Below are positions 18,036-28,000 of a DNA stretch of 64,000 bases, one piece after another. The position numbers and the translations under genes were made by a program. The DNA lies in the NCBI RefSeq assembly GCF_000195085.1, contig NC_015380.1, positions 358,001 to 422,000 of the forward strand. Direction: 5' to 3'. Each line of letters begins with the position of its first letter. The stretch's first letter is position 1. The notes beneath the pieces were generated by a model, which saw only the letters and a program-made list of their open reading frames with translations, searched no databases and was not told the DNA's origin. The stretch is from Candidatus Pelagibacter sp. IMCC9063 (lineage in GTDB: Bacteria > Pseudomonadota > Alphaproteobacteria > Pelagibacterales > Pelagibacteraceae).

Positions 18036-19898
18036 ATGGAAAATTTTGATGTCGTTGTAGTCGGAGGAGGTCACGCAGGTTGTGAAGCAGCAGCAGCGTC
18101 TGCTCGTATGGGAGTAAGTACTGCTCTTGTCACAACGAATAAAAATTCAATTGGTGAGATGTCTTGCAACCCTGCAATCGGAGGCCTAGGTAAAGGACAT
18201 CTGGTAAGAGAGATTGATGCTTTCGATGGAGTGATGCCAAAAGTTTCTGATGCATCAGGAATCCAATTTAAACTATTAAATGCAAGTAGAGGTCCTGCAG
18301 TTCGTGGTCCAAGAACGCAATCAGATAGAGCACTATACAAAAAAAACATGCTAGAAAACTTAATAAGTCATTGTAATTTAAACATTATTTATGATCCTGT
18401 TACATCCTTTGTTTTTGAACAAGACAACATTAAATCAATCATCTTGGCTTCAGGAAAAGAAATAAAATTTAAAAAAATAATCTTAACTACCGGAACTTTT
18501 TTAAATGGGGTGATTCATATTGGATCACAAATGACCCCCGCTGGAAGATTTGGCGAAGCTCCTACTTCTGGTTTGTCAGAGCAATTACAAAAATTCAATT
18601 TAATGTTTGGACGATTAAAAACTGGAACTCCTCCGCGCCTCGACGCACGTACAATTAATTTTGATAGTTTAGAAAAACAGGTTGCAGATGAAAATCCTTT
18701 TTTCTTTTCTACAGAAACTAAAAAAATTAATTCCAAACAAATTGCATGCAGCATTACTTATACGAACGATGAAGTTCATAAAATTATTTCACGTAATATA
18801 AAAAAATCTGCAATGTATTCGGGGAACATTAAAGGTGTTGGTCCAAGATATTGTCCATCCATAGAGGACAAAATCGTCAAGTTTGCAGATAAGCAACGAC
18901 ATCAAATATTTTTAGAACCAGAAGGACTAAATGATCATACTATTTATCCCAATGGCATTTCTACATCACTTCCTGAAGACGTACAAAGAGAAATATTGTT
19001 TAATATCAATGGCTTATCTGAAGTTAAGATGATTAGACCTGGATATGCTATAGAATACGATTATGTTGATCCAAGAGAGTTAAAATCAACACTTGAATTA
19101 AAAAAAATTTCTTCATTTTACTTGGCAGGACAGATAAATGGAACCACAGGTTATGAGGAGGCCGCAGCCCAAGGCTTGATGGCAGGTCTTAATGCATCCC
19201 TTGCCGTCAAAGGACACGAGCCCTTAATCTTAGACAGATCGCAGGCTTACATAGGGGTAATGATTGATGATTTGATTACCAAAGGAGTAGCAGAGCCCTA
19301 TAGAATGTTTACTTCCAGGGCTGAATATAGACTGACTCTTAGGGCTGATAATGCTGATTTGAGACTGTCTCCAATAGCAATGAGAATCGGATGTGTGAGT
19401 CTTGAAAGATGTAAAAAGATAGAGGAAAAAATTAAAAAAATAGACATGGTTAAAATTAGTCTTTCAAACGTATCTTTATCGCCTAATGAAGCCAAAAAAC
19501 ATGGTATTTCGATATCAATGGATGGAGTTAAGAGAAATGGAATAGATCTGCTAAGATATAAAAATGTTGATTATGATAAGTTAAAATCGATATTTAAAGA
19601 ACTTCCGGATTCTGAAGAAGATATAATAGGTCAGCTAAAGATAGAAAATCACTACAAAGGGTACTATGCAAAGCAAGATGCTGACATAAAAAAATTTAAG
19701 AAAGATGAGAATTTAAAAGTACCTAGCGATATTGACTATGATAAAATAAGTGGTCTCACAGAAGAGGTGAAGAACAAATTAAGAGTAGTTAAGCCAGAAA
19801 CATTTGGTCAAGCCCTGAGAATAGATGGAATGACTCCAGCTGCAATAAACCTTTTGCTTGCTCACACAAAAAGATATAAATTTAAGCATTTAGCTTAA
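18036..19898 (+). CDS. mnmG: tRNA uridine 5-carboxymethylaminomethyl modification enzyme MnmG
   Basis: FAD-dependent partner of MnmE. The 620-aa protein has the dinucleotide-binding motif [13 protein letters not shown] (residues 6-18), the conserved [44 protein letters not shown], and the C-terminal Asp-rich and helical domain ending in AAINLLLAH. Length and motifs are complete. It is followed after five bases by rsmG and parAB, the classic origin-proximal order. Confidence 0.97.
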   Translation: MENFDVVVVGGGHAGCEAAAASARMGVSTALVTTNKNSIGEMSCNPAIGGLGKGHLVREIDAFDGVMPKVSDASGIQFKLLNASRGPAVRGPRTQSDRALYKKNMLENLISHCNLNIIYDPVTSFVFEQDNIKSIILASGKEIKFKKIILTTGTFLNGVIHIGSQMTPAGRFGEAPTSGLSEQLQKFNLMFGRLKTGTPPRLDARTINFDSLEKQVADENPFFFSTETKKINSKQIACSITYTNDEVHKIISRNIKKSAMYSGNIKGVGPRYCPSIEDKIVKFADKQRHQIFLEPEGLNDHTIYPNGISTSLPEDVQREILFNINGLSEVKMIRPGYAIEYDYVDPRELKSTLELKKISSFYLAGQINGTTGYEEAAAQGLMAGLNASLAVKGHEPLILDRSQAYIGVMIDDLITKGVAEPYRMFTSRAEYRLTLRADNADLRLSPIAMRIGCVSLERCKKIEEKIKKIDMVKISLSNVSLSPNEAKKHGISISMDGVKRNGIDLLRYKNVDYDKLKSIFKELPDSEEDIIGQLKIENHYKGYYAKQDADIKKFKKDENLKVPSDIDYDKISGLTEEVKNKLRVVKPETFGQALRIDGMTPAAINLLLAHTKRYKFKHLA

Positions 19899-19903
19899 AT
19901 TAA

Positions 19904-20521
19904 ATGATAAAAACTGCATATTTAGATAGTATTGTTTCACGTGAAACATCGAAGAAAATAGTGAAATATTGTGATTTTCTCATAAAATATAACAAAAATC
20001 TTAATTTAATATCTAAATCTACAGAGAGTATCATTATGAGTAGGCACATTGAGGACTCTGCTCAATTGCTTAAATATATTAATATTGAGGACAACAATAT
20101 CCTTGATATAGGCTCAGGAGCTGGTTTTCCAGGAATAGTAATGTATATTATTAAAAATGATCTTAATATCAACTTCAAGCTAGATATTGTAGAAAAGAGT
20201 TCAAAGAAATGCACTTATCTACAGGAGCTTTGTAAATTTTTAGAAATAGATGTGGCAATACATAATCATGATGTTAACAATTTAAAAAAAAAGGATTACA
20301 CAACTTTAGTAAGTAGGGCATTTAAACCGCTAGATTCTTTTTTAAATATTTTAGATATGAGCAATATTAAGTTTAACAAAATTTTACTCCTTAAGGGCCA
20401 AAGTTATAATATTGAGATTGATGAAGCTAAGAAAAATTGGGAAATAAACTGTGATACACATGAAAGTGTTACAAATCCAGGTTCGAAAGTTTTGGTAATA
20501 AATAGTGTGAAAAAAATATAA
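19904..20521 (+). CDS. rsmG: 16S rRNA (guanine-527-N7)-methyltransferase RsmG
   Basis: Methylates G527 of 16S rRNA using SAM. The 205-aa protein has ILDIGSGAGFPGIVMYI near residue 66 as the SAM-binding motif I, then LVSRAFKPL. The N-terminal segment IVSRETSKK is notable because the bases coding VSRET are a perfect parS site (19933-19948). It is co-oriented with mnmG and parA, with gaps of two to five bases. Confidence 0.94.
   Translation: MIKTAYLDSIVSRETSKKIVKYCDFLIKYNKNLNLISKSTESIIMSRHIEDSAQLLKYINIEDNNILDIGSGAGFPGIVMYIIKNDLNINFKLDIVEKSSKKCTYLQELCKFLEIDVAIHNHDVNNLKKKDYTTLVSRAFKPLDSFLNILDMSNIKFNKILLLKGQSYNIEIDEAKKNWEINCDTHESVTNPGSKVLVINSVKKI
19933..19948. promoter_or_regulatory. parS: parS centromere site
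   Basis: The 16-base perfect palindrome TGTTTCACGTGAAACA is exactly the consensus chromosomal parS bound by ParB. It lies inside rsmG and encodes part of VSRET, a known position for parS in other bacteria. parA and parB begin 576 and 1363 bases downstream. I found no second copy in the window by eye. Confidence 0.97.
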
Positions 20522-20523
20522 TT

Positions 20524-21324
20524 ATGAATCATGTTGTCTCAATCATAAATCAAAAGGGAGGAGTCGGGAAAACTACCTCAACTATAAACCTTGGTTGTGC
20601 CTTTGCGAACTTAGGCCAAAAAATTTTAATCATAGATTTGGATCCACAAGGTAATGCATCAACAGGCGTTGGAATAGAAAATAACGATAGAGATAATTCT
20701 ATCTATAGACTCTTAAACGACAGAAATAACTTGCAATATTACGTGAAGCCAACAAAAATTGAAAATTTAGATATAATTTGCGCAAATGTCGAATTATCCG
20801 GATTTGAAACAGAGGTTGCTGAGGTTAAAAATAGAGCCTTTATATTAAAAGAGATATTAGGCGATTTAAAAGAAAAAAATCAATATAATCAAATACTTAT
20901 TGACTGTCCACCATCCTTAAGCCTTTTAACGGTGATGGCTCTGGTAGCGTCTAATTCAGTTATAGTCCCCTTGCAGGCAGAGTTTTTTGCTCTTGAGGGT
21001 CTTACGCAGCTCTTAAAAACAATAAATAGAATTAAATCCAGCTTAAATAAAAGCTTAGAAATAGAGGGGATAGTCTTAACAATGTTTGATAAAAGAAATA
21101 AGCTTTGTTCTCAAGTAGAAGATGAAGCTAGAAAATTCTTTAGTGAACAAGTTTATCAAACAATGATTCCTAGAAATATTAGAATTTCTGAAGCGCCTTC
21201 TCATGGTTTGCCAGTTCTTGTCTACGATAAATATTGTGCAGGTTCAATGGCTTATGAAAAATTAGCATTAGAGATTATAGATAAACAAAAAAAATTAACT
21301 TTGCAGCATAATGGTATTAAATAA
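20524..21324 (+). CDS. parA: Chromosome partition ATPase ParA
   Basis: ParA forms an ATP-dependent gradient on the nucleoid and pulls ParB-parS complexes. The 266-aa protein has the deviant Walker A KGGVGKTTSTINL near residue 11, DLDPQGNASTGVG, and DCPPSLSLLTVMAL. It belongs to the chromosomal Soj type without a DNA-binding N-terminal extension. It overlaps parB by 14 bases. Confidence 0.97.
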   Translation: MNHVVSIINQKGGVGKTTSTINLGCAFANLGQKILIIDLDPQGNASTGVGIENNDRDNSIYRLLNDRNNLQYYVKPTKIENLDIICANVELSGFETEVAEVKNRAFILKEILGDLKEKNQYNQILIDCPPSLSLLTVMALVASNSVIVPLQAEFFALEGLTQLLKTINRIKSSLNKSLEIEGIVLTMFDKRNKLCSQVEDEARKFFSEQVYQTMIPRNIRISEAPSHGLPVLVYDKYCAGSMAYEKLALEIIDKQKKLTLQHNGIK

Positions 21325-22189
21325 TTTTAAATCAAAAGGATTGGGAAAAGGATTGGCAGCATTGTTGGGTGAATCAGAAACTAAAGAACCATTCATTGAA
21401 CAAAATTTTACTTCCGAAAAAGTTGCAACTCATCTTTTAAAACCAAATAGATTTCAACCAAGAAAGAATTTTGATAAAAAACAATTAGATGAATTGGCTC
21501 AATCTATTAAGACTAGAGGAATTATTCAGCCCATTGTTGTGAGACCATCTAATGACAATACATTTGAAATTATTGCTGGAGAAAGAAGGTGGAGAGCAGC
21601 ACAGCTAGCACAACTTCATGAGATACCAGTTGTTAAATTAGATGTAGATGACACGTTAGCGGCTGAGTTTGCTGTATTGGAAAATATTCAAAGAGAGGGT
21701 TTGAATGCATTAGAAGAAGCAGATGGCTACAAACTATTAATGGATAAGTTCGGCTACACCCAAGACAAGCTTTCGGAAATGATAGGAAAGAGTAGAGCTC
21801 ATATAGCAAATACTTTGAGGCTTAAAAAATTGCCAGTAGAAATACAGGATATGATTACCCAGGGAATACTAACGCCTGGACACGCAAGAACTTTAATAGA
21901 TGTGTCTGGTAATGTTGAATTAGCTAAGACTATCGTGAATAATAACCTGTCGGTACGTCAAGCTGAGTTTCTGGCTAAAAAAACACATTCTTCATCCATT
22001 CCAAATAGTGATAAATCTAATAAGGCCATAGATCCTAACCTCAAAGAGCTCATAGAAGATCTTCAAAATAAAACGGGAATGACGGTTAATATCTCTCATA
22101 AAAAAAAATCTGGAGGTACTATCGGTTTTCACTATAAGAACCTATCGCAACTAGAATTTTTGATTAAAGCTGTTAAAGAAAATTATTAA
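21311..22189 (+). CDS. parB: Chromosome partition protein ParB
   Basis: CTPase clamp that loads at parS and spreads. The 292-aa protein starts with the ParA-contacting KGLGKGLAALLGE, then the N-domain with GIIQPIVVRP and the CTP-binding motif GERRWRAAQLAQL, NIQREGLNALEEADGY, and a helix-turn-helix (KLSEMIGKSRAHIANTLRL) near residue 160. The C-terminal dimerisation domain ends the protein. The start overlaps parA. Confidence 0.96.
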   Translation: MVLNNFKSKGLGKGLAALLGESETKEPFIEQNFTSEKVATHLLKPNRFQPRKNFDKKQLDELAQSIKTRGIIQPIVVRPSNDNTFEIIAGERRWRAAQLAQLHEIPVVKLDVDDTLAAEFAVLENIQREGLNALEEADGYKLLMDKFGYTQDKLSEMIGKSRAHIANTLRLKKLPVEIQDMITQGILTPGHARTLIDVSGNVELAKTIVNNNLSVRQAEFLAKKTHSSSIPNSDKSNKAIDPNLKELIEDLQNKTGMTVNISHKKKSGGTIGFHYKNLSQLEFLIKAVKENY

Positions 22190-22191
22190 AG

Positions 22192-23205
22192 TTAAATATA
22201 TCTATTATCTAAGCAAGACTTGTTAGAAGTAGAAACAATAAATTGTTGTAGGATTATATTAGAAACATCGTAATTCTTTTTACATTCTACTTCAATATCG
22301 TAAACAATTTCCATCAGCTGTTTTAATTCAGATTTATCCCATCTCCTCAGTTGTTCTTTGACCATACTCTTTTCTTTCCAAAAGATAGGAGGCTTAAAGC
22401 TTTCAACAAGTTGATTGGGGTCCTTATCAGCAATATCAGATTCTAGAATATCTATTAGTTTTTTAACTTTGTATTTAAGTGCAGCTAAAATTTCATTGAA
22501 ATTAATTCCCTGTTCGTAAATATTGCTAAGCACTTTATTAATATTTTTTTTATCACCTAATAAGCAAAAATTTATGATTTCAAAATTATTACTATTCTCT
22601 GAAGAATGAAAAATAGTTTTTAAGTTTTCCTCAGTAATTTTGGATGTGTTTTGAATGAGTTGAACCTTACTAACGGCATCATTAATATCCTGGCGGTTAA
22701 GAGAGTTTATCTCAAAAATAGAGTTTATAAATTCCCGAGAAACTGAGATCTTGTTGTCTTTTAATTTTTGAAACAAAATAGATTGAAGCTGTTCAGGGGT
22801 ATCGTTGTAGCAAGCTATGCACGTAAAATTTGTAGATGTTTCTGCTAAATTTCGTAGTTTAGATTTTTTAGTTAGAGGGCCTGATAAAAATATTATCTGT
22901 TTATCATTATCTTGTGCGTTTTTTTCATCATATAATTCTATTATCTTATCTGTTGATTTGGATATGACCACCATCTCCTGGTCTCCAAATAGACTTTCTG
23001 CGTTTATTAACTGGTCGAATATATCTTTATTTTGTAATAAATACTCTTCTTGGTATTTCTTTATTGTTAGATTCTTAGTAGTCTTTGCTTCTGCTGTAAT
23101 TATGTTTTCTATTTCGGATATTAATGAAAGATTTTCTCCATACAAAAGAGTGAATTTTTTTTTAAGAAGTTCTTGAAAGTTTAAATTAAAACTTTTGACT
23201 ATCAT
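22192..23205 (-). CDS. holA: DNA polymerase III delta subunit
   Basis: Delta opens the sliding clamp within the clamp loader. The 337-aa protein is diverged but has the HolA layout: N-terminal FTLLYGENLSLI, an AAA-like lid, VVISKSTDKIIE, and a C-terminal collar domain with FWKEKSMVKEQLRRW. Order leuS-lptE-holA upstream of parB is the known alphaproteobacterial context and supports the call. It meets parB tail to tail with two bases between and overlaps lptE by four bases. Confidence 0.88.
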   Translation of the reverse strand: MIVKSFNLNFQELLKKKFTLLYGENLSLISEIENIITAEAKTTKNLTIKKYQEEYLLQNKDIFDQLINAESLFGDQEMVVISKSTDKIIELYDEKNAQDNDKQIIFLSGPLTKKSKLRNLAETSTNFTCIACYNDTPEQLQSILFQKLKDNKISVSREFINSIFEINSLNRQDINDAVSKVQLIQNTSKITEENLKTIFHSSENSNNFEIINFCLLGDKKNINKVLSNIYEQGINFNEILAALKYKVKKLIDILESDIADKDPNQLVESFKPPIFWKEKSMVKEQLRRWDKSELKQLMEIVYDIEVECKKNYDVSNIILQQFIVSTSNKSCLDNRYI

Positions 23206-23672
23206 TTCTGTTGTCTAGAAATAAGTTGTAATTTAAATTTAATTTTTTGAGTTAGATTTTGCATTAAATTATTTTTTTCAATTCTACGTGTTTCTTGATC
23301 TGAGCTTAAATTATTAGAAATGGGAAGCTTCCTGGAAGCAGAAACGCTATCTGTAAGCAGACTTACATTTTTATTATTTAATATATTTATAGTTATATTA
23401 AGAGTAATCTGTTCTTCTGTAACTATCCCAGAAGTGTTTTGTGCAGTTGAGGTTGAACTTTCTGAAATTACAAAATTTACTACCAATCCTTTTGTTCCCT
23501 TTTTTTCTTCTAAATTTAAGTAATTCTTGGCCAGATAAATTAAGTTGTTATTTCCAGTATAATTAATTTTTTGTATATTTAGATTGGATGAATCAAAATC
23601 TTTCAGCATAGGAGTAAATCCACAGCTAGATAGGACCACAAGAATAGAACAAATAATAACCTTTTTAATCAT
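23202..23672 (-). CDS. lptE: LPS-assembly lipoprotein LptE
   Basis: LptE plugs the LptD barrel that inserts LPS in the outer membrane. From the ATG at 23672 (preferred over the codon at 23681) the protein has a lipoprotein signal with lipobox LSSC and acylated Cys17, followed by GFTPML, the usual GFxPLY start. The rest is poorly conserved, as in the family. Context between leuS and holA supports the call. The start overlaps the leuS stop by eight bases. Confidence 0.85.
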   Translation of the reverse strand: MIKKVIICSILVVLSSCGFTPMLKDFDSSNLNIQKINYTGNNNLIYLAKNYLNLEEKKGTKGLVVNFVISESSTSTAQNTSGIVTEEQITLNITINILNNKNVSLLTDSVSASRKLPISNNLSSDQETRRIEKNNLMQNLTQKIKFKLQLISRQQK

Positions 23673-26229
23673 GAACAACAAAATTTATTAACTTATTTTT
23701 AACATATATCTTTTTGATAATTTTTTTATTTTCTAAAAACTTTTTAACATTATCCAGCTCCAAACTCATTTGAAATAAATACTTTTCGTCCATATCGTTT
23801 TTAGCCTTTAAAATCGACCTTTTTTTACCATTTATTTGTACAACAATATTCAACTCGTCTTGTTGCAAAAGGCTTTCTTTAAATGAAGGCCATGGCTGCA
23901 GGTGTAGATTTTTGTTTTTAGTAATTCTTTCCCAAATTTCTGAAGCCAGATGTGGAATAAAAGGATAAATTAAAACTACAAATTTTTTGACAATAGAAAT
24001 AAATTCATCACGGTCGCAGTTTTCATTTATTATATGTTTATTAAAACTATTCACAAATTCATAAAATTTTGCAACTGCAACATTGAAGTGAAAGTGTTCT
24101 ATATTCAATGTAATTTCCTTAATACATTTGTTGATGAGTTTTTTCAGTTCTAGCTTTTTGTCTTTTGATATTCTTGTTGTATCTGAAATGCTTTGTATCA
24201 TTTCTGTCATTAACCAAACTTTTTGAATAAACTTATGGCAGCCTACAATCCCTTCTTCACTCCATTGAATGTCTCTTTCGGGTGGACTATCAGATAGCAT
24301 AAACCATCTAACTGCATCTGCACCGTAAATATCGATAACAGACTGAGGATCTACAACATTTTTTTTAGATTTAGACATAGACTCTGATGAGCCAACAACT
24401 ATCTTTTTCTTACTTGTCTTTTCAAAAGTATTTCCATTTTCTTCAACAACGTCTTCGGGATATACCCATTGACCATCTTCCGTTTTAAATGTTTTATGAC
24501 AGACCATGCCCTGAGTAAACAAACCTTTAAATGGCTCTTTAATTTCGTATTTAGTTTTTAAACTTATGGCTCTAGAGAAAAAGCGTGAATATAATAAGTG
24601 TAAAATAGCATGCTCCACACCACCGATATATTGGTCCACAGGCATCCAATATTTTGCATCATCCAGATCATATCCAACATTGTGATTGTTGCTTGAACAA
24701 AATCTTAGAAAGTACCATGAGGAATCAACAAATGTATCTAATGTATCTGTCTCTCGCGTAGCTTTCATACCTGTCTTAGGACAAGTGGTGAATTTCCATG
24801 TTGGGTGGTGTTCTAGAGGATTCCCAGGCTTATCAAAATTGATATCTGCTGGAAGTTTTATGGGTAAGTCTTTTTCTGGAACTGGAATAACAGCTCCATC
24901 TTCTCTATAAAGAATAGGAATGGGACAGCCCCAATAACGTTGTCTAGATATACCCCAGTCTCTTAGACGAAAAGTAGTTTTTCCCTTACCTTTATTTTCT
25001 GATTCAAATTTTTCTATAATTTTTTCTTTAGCATTTTTGATAGTCAGTCCATTCAAAAAATCAGAGTTAATTAAAATCCCATCTTCAATGTAGGCTTTAT
25101 TTTTTATTTCAAAAGATTCTTCTTTTTGTTTTGATGGAAGAATAACAGGAGTTACTTCTAAGTTATATTTTCTAGAAAAATCTAGATCTCGCTGGTCATG
25201 AGCTGGACATCCAAACACTGCACCCGTTCCGTAATCCATCAACACAAAGTTAGCAAAATAAACTGGTATCTTTTTATCTTTAATAAAAGGATGGTCTGCT
25301 AAATAGTCACTTTTAAAACCAAACTTATCAGTTTTGGCGATCGCTTCATCAGTATTACCTATTTTATAACACTGCTCCTTAAAGGATTTAAATTCATCGC
25401 TTTGTTCGTATTCTTTTGCAATAGGATGATCGATTGCAAGAGCAATAAAAGATGCTCCAAAAATAGTATCAGGCCTCGTAGTAAAAATAGTTATTTTTTT
25501 ATTCTCTTTAGAGGAAGTAAGATTGAATTCAATTTCGCAGCCCTTAGATTTTCCAATCCAGTTCTTTTGCATTAACTTAACTTTTTCAGGCCAATCTTTT
25601 AACGTTTCTAAAGATTGATCCAAATCTTCAGCAAAATCTGTAATTTTAAAAAACCACTGTGATAGTTTTTTTTGAACAACTTCTGCACCCGACCTCCAGC
25701 CCTTACCATCTACCACCTGCTCGTTAGCTAAGACCGTGTTATCTACTGGATCCCAGTTCACTAAACTTTCTTTTTTATAAACAAGATCTTTTTTATAAAG
25801 ATCTAAAAAAAACTTTTGCTGATGCTTATAGTAATCTTCATTACAAGTGGAAATTTCTCTTTCCCAGTCTATAGAAAAACCCAGCAACTTTAATTGGGAT
25901 TTCATGGTTTGGATATTACTATTGGTCCAATCTTTTGGATGAAGCTTATTTTGAATAGCAGCGTTTTCTGCAGGCATACCAAATGAATCCCATCCCATAG
26001 GGTGCAATACATTAAATCCATTTAATCTTTTAAAATTAGCGACCACATCACCTAAGGTGTAATTTCTTACATGCCCCATGTGAATTTTGCCCGATGGATA
26101 TGGAAACATCTCTAGGCAATAAAACTTTTTTTTAGTTTTATCTTCTCCCGCTTTAAAAATTTTATTTTCTTCCCAAAAGGAATGCCACTTTTTTTCAGCA
26201 ACAGTGTGATTAAATTTTTCTACGATCAT
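23665..26229 (-). CDS. leuS: Leucyl-tRNA synthetase
   Basis: Charges tRNA-Leu. The class I motifs are [12 protein letters not shown] (HIGH motif, near residue 50) and SMSKSKKNV (KMSKS motif, near residue 630). The CP1 editing domain lies between them, with [12 protein letters not shown]. About 854 aa from the ATG at 26229; the in-frame TTG three codons earlier is less likely. It ends in the C-terminal domain with [14 protein letters not shown]. It is probably co-transcribed with thiE upstream and lptE-holA downstream. Confidence 0.97.
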   Translation of the reverse strand: MIVEKFNHTVAEKKWHSFWEENKIFKAGEDKTKKKFYCLEMFPYPSGKIHMGHVRNYTLGDVVANFKRLNGFNVLHPMGWDSFGMPAENAAIQNKLHPKDWTNSNIQTMKSQLKLLGFSIDWEREISTCNEDYYKHQQKFFLDLYKKDLVYKKESLVNWDPVDNTVLANEQVVDGKGWRSGAEVVQKKLSQWFFKITDFAEDLDQSLETLKDWPEKVKLMQKNWIGKSKGCEIEFNLTSSKENKKITIFTTRPDTIFGASFIALAIDHPIAKEYEQSDEFKSFKEQCYKIGNTDEAIAKTDKFGFKSDYLADHPFIKDKKIPVYFANFVLMDYGTGAVFGCPAHDQRDLDFSRKYNLEVTPVILPSKQKEESFEIKNKAYIEDGILINSDFLNGLTIKNAKEKIIEKFESENKGKGKTTFRLRDWGISRQRYWGCPIPILYREDGAVIPVPEKDLPIKLPADINFDKPGNPLEHHPTWKFTTCPKTGMKATRETDTLDTFVDSSWYFLRFCSSNNHNVGYDLDDAKYWMPVDQYIGGVEHAILHLLYSRFFSRAISLKTKYEIKEPFKGLFTQGMVCHKTFKTEDGQWVYPEDVVEENGNTFEKTSKKKIVVGSSESMSKSKKNVVDPQSVIDIYGADAVRWFMLSDSPPERDIQWSEEGIVGCHKFIQKVWLMTEMIQSISDTTRISKDKKLELKKLINKCIKEITLNIEHFHFNVAVAKFYEFVNSFNKHIINENCDRDEFISIVKKFVVLIYPFIPHLASEIWERITKNKNLHLQPWPSFKESLLQQDELNIVVQINGKKRSILKAKNDMDEKYLFQMSLELDNVKKFLENKKIIKKIYVKNKLINFVVHD

Positions 26230-26238
26230 TTTGTACAA

Positions 26239-26844
26239 TTAGCGCATTACATTTGATCGCGCAATTAAATTAAGAAAACCCAAGCTTTTTTGAGTTTGTT
26301 TTTTATTTAAATAGCTTTTTAAAGCAAAGCCAAAGATGTTTAAAGATCGAGCTTTATGAATGTTGCTTTCGTTAACCCCTCCCAACGCACAAATGTTAAT
26401 TTTTGATGTAAAATTATTTTTTAAGAGATTAAATTTTACTATTCCCATAGATTTTTTTTCTGGGTGAGAAGAAGTAGGGTAGAGAGGAGAAACAAAAACT
26501 TGTGAACAGCCTTGAGCTTTTTTTATTCTTACTTCTAGATGATTGTGAGCAGACCCAATAACACTTATTTTTTTTTGACAGCTATGATTTAAATATCGAA
26601 GTTGTTTGTTAAAATTTGGAATGTAGAGATTAGCACTTAGTTTCGTTGCTAATAAAAGATCATTTGAAATAAAAAGAGAATGTCCTTGTTTTTTTACAAA
26701 TTTTTTTATTTTTAAAGCTCTAGCTATATAATCTTGTTTTGAATAGTTTCGATAAATAATAGATACATTTTTTAACTTTTTTAGCAGTGGAATATTGATA
26801 CTATTCAACTCTTCTAAAAAAAAATAAATTTGAGTTTTTCTCAT
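26239..26844 (-). CDS. thiE: Thiamine-phosphate synthase-like protein (ThiE/TenI family)
   Basis: ThiE couples HMP-PP with thiazole phosphate; the TenI branch is an aromatase. The 201-aa product has barrel features: SLFISNDLLLATKLSANLYI, VIGSAHNHLEV (like the GvS.H...E motif), FVSPLYPTSSHPEKKSMG (like GP.f.T.tK), and ICALGGVNESNIHKA. Conservation is low, so synthase versus aromatase is unresolved. I start it at the ATG 26842-26844; its start codon is one base from that of the divergent yggS. Confidence 0.75.
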   Translation of the reverse strand: MRKTQIYFFLEELNSINIPLLKKLKNVSIIYRNYSKQDYIARALKIKKFVKKQGHSLFISNDLLLATKLSANLYIPNFNKQLRYLNHSCQKKISVIGSAHNHLEVRIKKAQGCSQVFVSPLYPTSSHPEKKSMGIVKFNLLKNNFTSKINICALGGVNESNIHKARSLNIFGFALKSYLNKKQTQKSLGFLNLIARSNVMR

Positions 26845-26845
26845 T

Positions 26846-27496
26846 ATGAACAACATAGTACAAAATTTTTTAAATATAAGAGATGAATTAACCAACTCAA
26901 ACCTTAACCCTACTGTGATTGCTGTTAGTAAAACTTTTCCGCTAGGACATATCAAACCACTCATTGACCACGGCCATAGAGTTTTTGGAGAAAATAAAGT
27001 TCAAGAAGCAAAGCAAAAGTGGTCAGAGCTGAAAGATTCCTTAAAAGGCTTGGAGCTTCATTTGATAGGAGGATTGCAGTCTAATAAGTCCAAAGAGGCA
27101 GTGCAGCTCTTTGATTATATACATTCAGTAGACAGCATGAAGCTTGCAAGTGAGCTATCAAAAGCTGAGGCTAAACTGAGTGTAAAAAGAAAATATTTTA
27201 TTCAAGTAAATGTTGGAATGGAAGAACAAAAATCAGGTGTTTCTAAAAAAGAGGTTGAAAATTTATTGAAATACTGCGTGAATGAAAAAAATCTAAATGT
27301 AATAGGGTTGATGTGCATACCTCCATTTGATCAAGATCCCACCCCACATTTTAATCATTTAAACGAACTTAATAATCACCTTGGTTTAAAATTTATTAGC
27401 ATGGGTATGAGCGACGATTATATGAGTGCTGGAAAGTGCGGGTCTACTCATGTCAGAATAGGTAGTAAAATATTTGGTTCTCGATCTAACCAATAA
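26846..27496 (+). CDS. yggS: YggS-family PLP homeostasis protein
   Basis: Fold-type III PLP-binding protein that maintains vitamin B6 and 2-oxoacid balance. The 216-aa protein has VIAVSKTFPLGHIKPLI, with the PLP lysine near residue 28, then FGENKVQEAKQKW, HLIGGLQSNKSKEA and the C-terminal SMGMSDDYMSAGKCGSTHVRIGS phosphate-binding region. Complete and normal in length. Its 3' end overlaps the L,D-transpeptidase gene on the other strand. Confidence 0.94.
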   Translation: MNNIVQNFLNIRDELTNSNLNPTVIAVSKTFPLGHIKPLIDHGHRVFGENKVQEAKQKWSELKDSLKGLELHLIGGLQSNKSKEAVQLFDYIHSVDSMKLASELSKAEAKLSVKRKYFIQVNVGMEEQKSGVSKKEVENLLKYCVNEKNLNVIGLMCIPPFDQDPTPHFNHLNELNNHLGLKFISMGMSDDYMSAGKCGSTHVRIGSKIFGSRSNQ

Positions 27497-27979
27497 TTTT
27501 AATTTTTTCCTTTTTTTTATTTTTTTTAGCAAATTTAAAAAATCTTTTTTTGTAAGCGCTATACATCCTTGGGTTGGTTTATATTTTGGTTTTGTTATAT
27601 GAATAAAAATAGCACTTCCTTTTCCTCTTATTATTTTTTTTGTATTATATTCAACAACTAAAATTAAATCATATAGGTGATCTTTTCTATAAAGCCGTTC
27701 TCTATGAGAGTTTTTTTGCAATGCAATTAATTTGTTATAATTTTTTCTTCTTGGGTTATCTTCCCACGCCATATTTTTTACAATGGGTATAGTTTTAATC
27801 TTAGTGACAATTGTTTTAATTCTATCCTTCCTGAGAAAGAGCTTGTTTATATGAAATGTCCCAATTGGGGTGCATCCATCACCCTCTTTTTTAGATTTAA
27901 TGAAGCCATTTTTACCATATGCACATTTGTAGCAAATTTTATTGTACCAAAGCTCACTCTTATTATTTACTATCATCAT
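27386..27979 (-). CDS. L,D-transpeptidase-like protein (YkuD domain), C-terminus probably frameshifted
   Basis: YkuD domains form 3-3 cross-links in peptidoglycan or attach lipoproteins. The catalytic motif is HITKPKYKPTQGCIAL (His and Cys near residues 128 and 139), preceded by LYDLILVVEYN and GKGSAIF. As read, the last 35 residues run antisense through the yggS 3' end, which is atypical. Adding one A in the A-rich tract at 27503-27527 would end the protein in KIKIIG at 27486, giving 164 aa, the usual size for this group. No signal peptide is visible, as is common for this subfamily. Confidence 0.82.
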   Translation of the reverse strand: MMIVNNKSELWYNKICYKCAYGKNGFIKSKKEGDGCTPIGTFHINKLFLRKDRIKTIVTKIKTIPIVKNMAWEDNPRRKNYNKLIALQKNSHRERLYRKDHLYDLILVVEYNTKKIIRGKGSAIFIHITKPKYKPTQGCIALTKKDFLNLLKKIKKRKKLKLLVRSRTKYFTTYSDMSRPALSSTHIIVAHTHANKF

Positions 27980-28000
27980 AAAAATTTATAATTTCATCAT

